A stretch of 64,000 nucleotides of DNA, from contig CATMVA010000006.1 of the NCBI GenBank assembly GCA_950075865.1, forward strand, positions 62,001 to 126,000, given 5' to 3'. The DNA comes from an uncultured Oscillospiraceae bacterium (GTDB lineage Bacteria > Bacillota > Clostridia > Oscillospirales > Oscillospiraceae). Both the position numbers and the translations under genes were made by a program. This document shows positions 60,679-64,000 of this stretch, piece by piece. Within the stretch, counting starts at the first letter, position 1. Every line of letters starts with the position of its first letter. The notes under the pieces are model-generated. The model was given only the letters and a program-made list of their open reading frames with translations, did not search any database and had not been told where the DNA came from.

Positions 60679-60975
60679 TTATTTGCCGGTAATGTCGTGC
60701 GCCAGTTTCATCACATTGGCGCTGTTGCCCAGAGCATAGTCCATGGAGGGGATCTGGGCCACAGGGATCTCCACCTCCGCCTTGATGTCGTTCAGCTTGT
60801 AGGCGATCTGGGGACCGGTGAGGATGCAGTCATAGTCCCTCCAGAGTTCCTTGTAGGAGTTGGCACCCACAGCTTTGATGGTCAGCTCCTCGCCCTTTTC
60901 GGCGCAATATTTTTCCATTTTCTTCATCAGCACGCTGGTGGACATACCGCCGGCGCATACCAAGAGGATCTTCAT
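60679..60975 (-). CDS. PTS cellobiose/beta-glucoside EIIB
   Basis: The protein has 98 residues. The start at 60975 gives MKILLVCAGGMSTSVLMKKM, where Cys7 is the phosphorylation site in the C-x-G-G-M-S-T loop of the Lac/Cel family. Upstream in-frame codons are not supported by a ribosome site. Confidence 0.93.
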   Translation of the reverse strand: MKILLVCAGGMSTSVLMKKMEKYCAEKGEELTIKAVGANSYKELWRDYDCILTGPQIAYKLNDIKAEVEIPVAQIPSMDYALGNSANVMKLAHDITGK

Positions 60976-61043
60976 AGCGATTACTTCCTTTCCGGTTTGT
61001 AGATTGAAATGGTTTGGGCCTTTGCCCAAGGTAACAAAGGAGA

Positions 61044-61355
61044 TCATTTGTCCGCCTTGGTCTTGTGGAGGTAGATCAGCTCCTCGATCAGCTCCTGGGC
61101 CAGCATACTGGTCATCAGGTGATCCTGAGAATGGATCAGCAGTACGTTGATCTCCGGCTTGTCACCTTGGGCCTCGGCAGACAGAAGGTCGGTCTGAGCG
61201 TGATGGGCCTCTGTAAACTGTGCCTTGGACAGCTTCATCAGCTCATCCGCCTTGTCGAAGTTTCCCTTCTTGGCTTCGGCCAGCGCTTGAAAAGCGGAGC
61301 TTCTGGCGTCCCCCGAGCGAACGATCAGGTTCATGGCCACCTCTTCCATATCCAT
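61044..61355 (-). CDS. PTS lactose/cellobiose EIIA
   Basis: The protein has 103 residues of three helices. The phospho-accepting His is in LLIHSQDHLMTSML, and AEAKKGNFDKADELMKLS is typical of the Lac/Cel EIIA family. Start at 61355 follows a GGGAAGGGGG tract. It is the first gene of the PTS operon. Confidence 0.92.
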   Translation of the reverse strand: MDMEEVAMNLIVRSGDARSSAFQALAEAKKGNFDKADELMKLSKAQFTEAHHAQTDLLSAEAQGDKPEINVLLIHSQDHLMTSMLAQELIEELIYLHKTKADK

Positions 61356-61388
61356 TGTGTTTCCCCCTTCCCCTGTTGAGATGACTTC

Positions 61389-61417
61389 ATTATAAATGGC
61401 CAAAAAGTGTCCGTCAA
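61389..61417 (-). promoter_or_regulatory. Sigma-A-like promoter of the PTS operon
   Basis: On the minus strand TTGACG and TATAAT are 17 bases apart, 34 bp before the EIIA start. No -24/-12 (GG-N10-GC) sigma-54 site was found by eye in the 250-bp region. Confidence 0.75.
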
Positions 61418-61451
61418 ACGGCCGCCTTTTTGATATTTTTGTGAAAATATA

Positions 61452-61490
61452 CATTGCCGGAGCAAAACTATACAGTTTGCTCCGGCAATG
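61452..61490 (-). terminator. Terminator after the LevR-like gene
   Basis: A perfect 17-bp stem (CATTGCCGGAGCAAA...) surrounds a short loop between the regulator and the PTS operon. The rest of 61356-61611 holds no gene. Confidence 0.65.
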
Positions 61491-61611
61491 GGGGGATTTT
61501 AAGGGGCGTGGACCCCATATTTTCTTGTTTTACTGAGAAACACTGGGCATTTTTCTTATACAGATAGAAAAAATCTATACACTTCTTTTTGCGGATATTT
61601 TAAGAATCCAC

Positions 61612-64000
61612 TCAGATCTGCTTTACGATACCGATCACATTTGCCAGCTCGTCATCCCCGAAGGTGACCTGAAATTTGTCCTCCAGCGGTTTCAAAATGT
61701 CCTTGAGATCATTGTAGAGCCGTTTCTGACGGCTGATGATCTTTTCCCGGTTGATATTGACCGGCATTTCCCCGCCCTGCTGCATCCGGTAGATGGCGCA
61801 GGCGATATGCATATACAGACCCAGCTCCTGGTCCTGAGAGAGACCGTTCACGATCTTTTTGATCCGGGCAATGGCGGTGGGCAACTGCTTTTCCAAGGAC
61901 TTTACATCCATCCCCTCCATCTGCTCGGCCAGATACTTCGAGATAGCGGTGAATTCGATGGTGCTGGGAGCGGCGGGGGTATCCAGAGTCAGCAGAAGCT
62001 CCAACTTGTCAGCGGGGGTCTCGAAAAGCCGGGCCACAGGGATGAAGGGGATCCCGTGCAGCTTGGGGTCGTAAGCGCCGATCACATACAGGATCTCATG
62101 GTCCTTTTTGATCCGATTGATCTCCTTTAGGAGATATTTCCGGTTGCTGATGGCCAGAGGGACCACCTCCACCCCATCCAGAGGCATATGCTTTTCGAGG
62201 AAAGATTTCATCTGCAAGGCTCCGCCCTTGCCGCTCTGGCACAGGGTGACGATGACCCGGCGGCCCTGTTGGCGCACCGACTCTTGGGAGAGCTGGAGGT
62301 AGGAGGTCATATAGAGCTCGGACGCGCTTTTATAAAGCTCGTCCAAAGTCTCGCAGCTCCCCGCCTTCCGGGAGCAGTCCAGAGCGATCAGGGTGGAGGG
62401 GATCATCATGGTGCGGATGGCGATGCCGGTCTCCCGGGAGGCGGTCTCGGCCATGGTGCTGAGGGATCCCATGTCATACAGCATCAGAATGCCCTTGCCC
62501 TCGTCGATCTCTTGGACCAGACTGCGCAGCTCCTCGTAGGCCTGCCCCATATCCTTGTCCAACGGAAGGTCGAAGGCGTAGGTGTTGTCGCAGCGCATGA
62601 TGGAGTTGACCACCCCGGCGATGGAGGTGGCTGTGGAGTCCCCGTGCATGGCCACCAGAATGACGAGCTGGTTGGGCAGACGGGTATACATGCTCTTATC
62701 GCAGAGGAACAGGGTGATAAAAACCACCTCGTCGATAGGGAGCTTCACGTCAAACTCGTGCTCGATCTGGTTGGCGAATTTCTTGCAGAAGGTATACTCG
62801 TCCCGGTAGTTCTCCACCACCTCCATGATCCGGGAGTTGGAGATCCGTTGGGGCTGGTCCAGCCGCTCCAGCATGGCGGAGAGGTGAAGGCACAGCCCGT
62901 AGAAGGTGGATTCGGGATAGATCCGCTCCAGCCGGGTGGAGGCCTCCTGCATGAACCGCTCGGTCAGGTTCACGATGCGCCGGTCCACCACCTTCAGGAT
63001 GGATTCCTTGTTCAGGTTGCCCTCTCCCAGCCGGCTGGTCATCTGCTTCAGGTCGTACTCCAGATCGGCGTTAACGATGGTGCTGATGTCCTCCTCCTGA
63101 ATGCCCCGGGCCCGCAGCTCGGAGATCTTCCGGTCGATCACGTCGTAGATGGTCTCCCGCTCTCCCCCCAAGTTTCCCAACTCATAGACCTTCTCCATGT
63201 TCTTGCTGGAAAAGGTGTAGGAATAGTTGGGCGGGATCAGACTCTCCACCCTGTCCCGGGCATCCCGGTAATACAGGAAACCCTTGCGGACCTGGGCGGG
63301 AAAATCATTCATGTAGACGGACAGCTCTTCCGTATCTTGGTTAAAGGCACGCACATAGGCGTTGGCGCAGCCGATGCAGATATCCCCGCCAAGCTGTCTG
63401 ACATTGCGCTCGCAGCGGTAGAGAAGGAGGCAGCGCAGCAGCTCGGCATTGACCCGAAGGGTCTTGTTCATCCGCAGAGCCTCGGCGATAAAAAAGGTCT
63501 TGACCAGGGAGAAGCGCTCCTCCAGCGGGCGGGACTGAAGGGGCGGCATATCGATGCGGACGGGAAATTTGGAGATAAAGGAATTCAATATGGACTTGTG
63601 CTCGCTGTCGTCAGCGGCGCAGATCACAACAGTCTCAGCCAGTTCCGCCCTTTCGTTTTCCAGCAGATCCAGAAGAATATTCCGGATCCGGGGTGCCAGA
63701 AGGTCGATATGGTCCAGAAAAAGGACCCCACCCCGAGCCATGTGGAACACGCTCTCTTCCACGTTTCCGGCGCCGAACAAAAGCTGCTCCTGTTCGGTTT
63801 CCCTGCCCTCATAGTGACGGCAGTTGAATTTCACAAACGGGGCGTCCGGAGGAACGACCCCATTTTCCCGGGCAAACTCGGCCATCAGGGAGGCAAAATA
63901 GCTTTTGCCGGAACCAGCCGGGCCAAGGATCAATGTGCGAAGGCTGTTTTCCGGATACAAAATGGCCGCCTTGGCCAGTTGCACTGTGTATCTCAGACTC
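61612..64000 (-). CDS. LevR/PRD-type PTS regulator, 5' part outside window
   Basis: At least 795 residues are visible; the gene continues past the right edge. In order: an AAA+ module (Walker A GPAGSGKSYFA; Walker B GGVLFLDHIDLL), a PRD, an EIIA-mannose-type domain with phospho-His in VILVAMHGDSTA, a degenerate EIIB-like stretch and a C-terminal PRD (LGLYMHIACAIYRMQ). Such proteins activate PTS operons with sigma-54. Here the GAFTGA loop that contacts sigma-54 is missing (LLFGAGNVEESVFHMA instead) and Walker B has DH for DE. It may therefore work differently. Confidence 0.85.
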   Translation of the reverse strand, partial: SLRYTVQLAKAAILYPENSLRTLILGPAGSGKSYFASLMAEFARENGVVPPDAPFVKFNCRHYEGRETEQEQLLFGAGNVEESVFHMARGGVLFLDHIDLLAPRIRNILLDLLENERAELAETVVICAADDSEHKSILNSFISKFPVRIDMPPLQSRPLEERFSLVKTFFIAEALRMNKTLRVNAELLRCLLLYRCERNVRQLGGDICIGCANAYVRAFNQDTEELSVYMNDFPAQVRKGFLYYRDARDRVESLIPPNYSYTFSSKNMEKVYELGNLGGERETIYDVIDRKISELRARGIQEEDISTIVNADLEYDLKQMTSRLGEGNLNKESILKVVDRRIVNLTERFMQEASTRLERIYPESTFYGLCLHLSAMLERLDQPQRISNSRIMEVVENYRDEYTFCKKFANQIEHEFDVKLPIDEVVFITLFLCDKSMYTRLPNQLVILVAMHGDSTATSIAGVVNSIMRCDNTYAFDLPLDKDMGQAYEELRSLVQEIDEGKGILMLYDMGSLSTMAETASRETGIAIRTMMIPSTLIALDCSRKAGSCETLDELYKSASELYMTSYLQLSQESVRQQGRRVIVTLCQSGKGGALQMKSFLEKHMPLDGVEVVPLAISNRKYLLKEINRIKKDHEILYVIGAYDPKLHGIPFIPVARLFETPADKLELLLTLDTPAAPSTIEFTAISKYLAEQMEGMDVKSLEKQLPTAIARIKKIVNGLSQDQELGLYMHIACAIYRMQQGGEMPVNINREKIISRQKRLYNDLKDILKPLEDKFQVTFGDDELANVIGIVKQI

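Overview
The window reads as chromosome of a high-GC, probably spore-forming, gut-type Clostridia (Oscillospiraceae-like). Reasons: dense polysaccharide and sugar-acid catabolic operons, Gram-positive lipoprotein signals, MsmX/UgpC-type sugar ABC transport, a LevR-type PTS regulator, and an orphan Spo0A-type DNA-binding domain. The genus is an inference and cannot be fixed from sequence alone.

Layout. (1) 1-1123: end of a C69 dipeptidase, a decayed M20 amidohydrolase, and a terminator. (2) 1126-18380: an integrated mobile element of about 17.2 kb, bounded by identical 45-bp copies of the 3' half of tRNA-Thr. The intact tRNA-Thr lies on the integrase side. From left to right it carries a RhuM/Abi-like/DUF3775-like cargo block, a zinc-ribbon plus DUF2085 membrane block with a divergent XRE regulator, a phage-like recombination operon (YqaJ, DUF932 and a partner), and a mobilisation block (VirD4/TraG coupling protein, accessory protein, MobA/MobL relaxase). 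An excisionase-like gene and a tyrosine integrase close it. It has no type IV secretion channel, so it looks like an integrative mobilisable element. (3) 18336-18514: tRNA-Thr and tRNA-Asp behind a consensus promoter.

(4) 18612-36183, all minus strand: a long colinear cluster starting at a consensus promoter near 36500. It runs LIV-type ABC transporter, YtcJ-like amidohydrolase, esterase, FadR-type regulator, zinc alcohol dehydrogenase, nitrilase-family amidase, Gfo/Idh oxidoreductase, PfkB kinase, 6-phosphogluconate dehydrogenase, KDPG aldolase, FGGY kinase, 2-hydroxyacid dehydrogenase and HAD phosphatase. It suggests import of an amide- or ester-containing compound whose breakdown yields a sugar acid. 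A LarA-family gene reads away from it at 36766. (5) 38200-48637: an alpha-glucan module with a starch-binding-like lipoprotein under a palindromic operator, a LacI regulator, cytoplasmic and secreted GH13 enzymes, and a complete ABC importer with its own ATPase.

(6) 49348-56324: a 7-kb island between two identical 45-bp fragments of tRNA-Trp. It holds a BrnT/BrnA remnant, an XRE plus orphan Spo0A-C pair, and a compact peptide natural-product cluster. That cluster has a 53-residue three-cysteine precursor that is easy to miss, a radical SAM/SPASM maturase, a JAMM-like protein interrupted at a seven-G tract, an ABC exporter, a divergent RRNPP-type regulator and a small proline-rich exported peptide. 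This is the strongest candidate for an undescribed system. (7) 56479-64000: a beta-glucoside PTS operon (EIIA, EIIB, EIIC, GH1 6-phospho-beta-glucosidase, MupG/DUF871 protein) next to a LevR-like regulator that lacks the sigma-54 contact loop.
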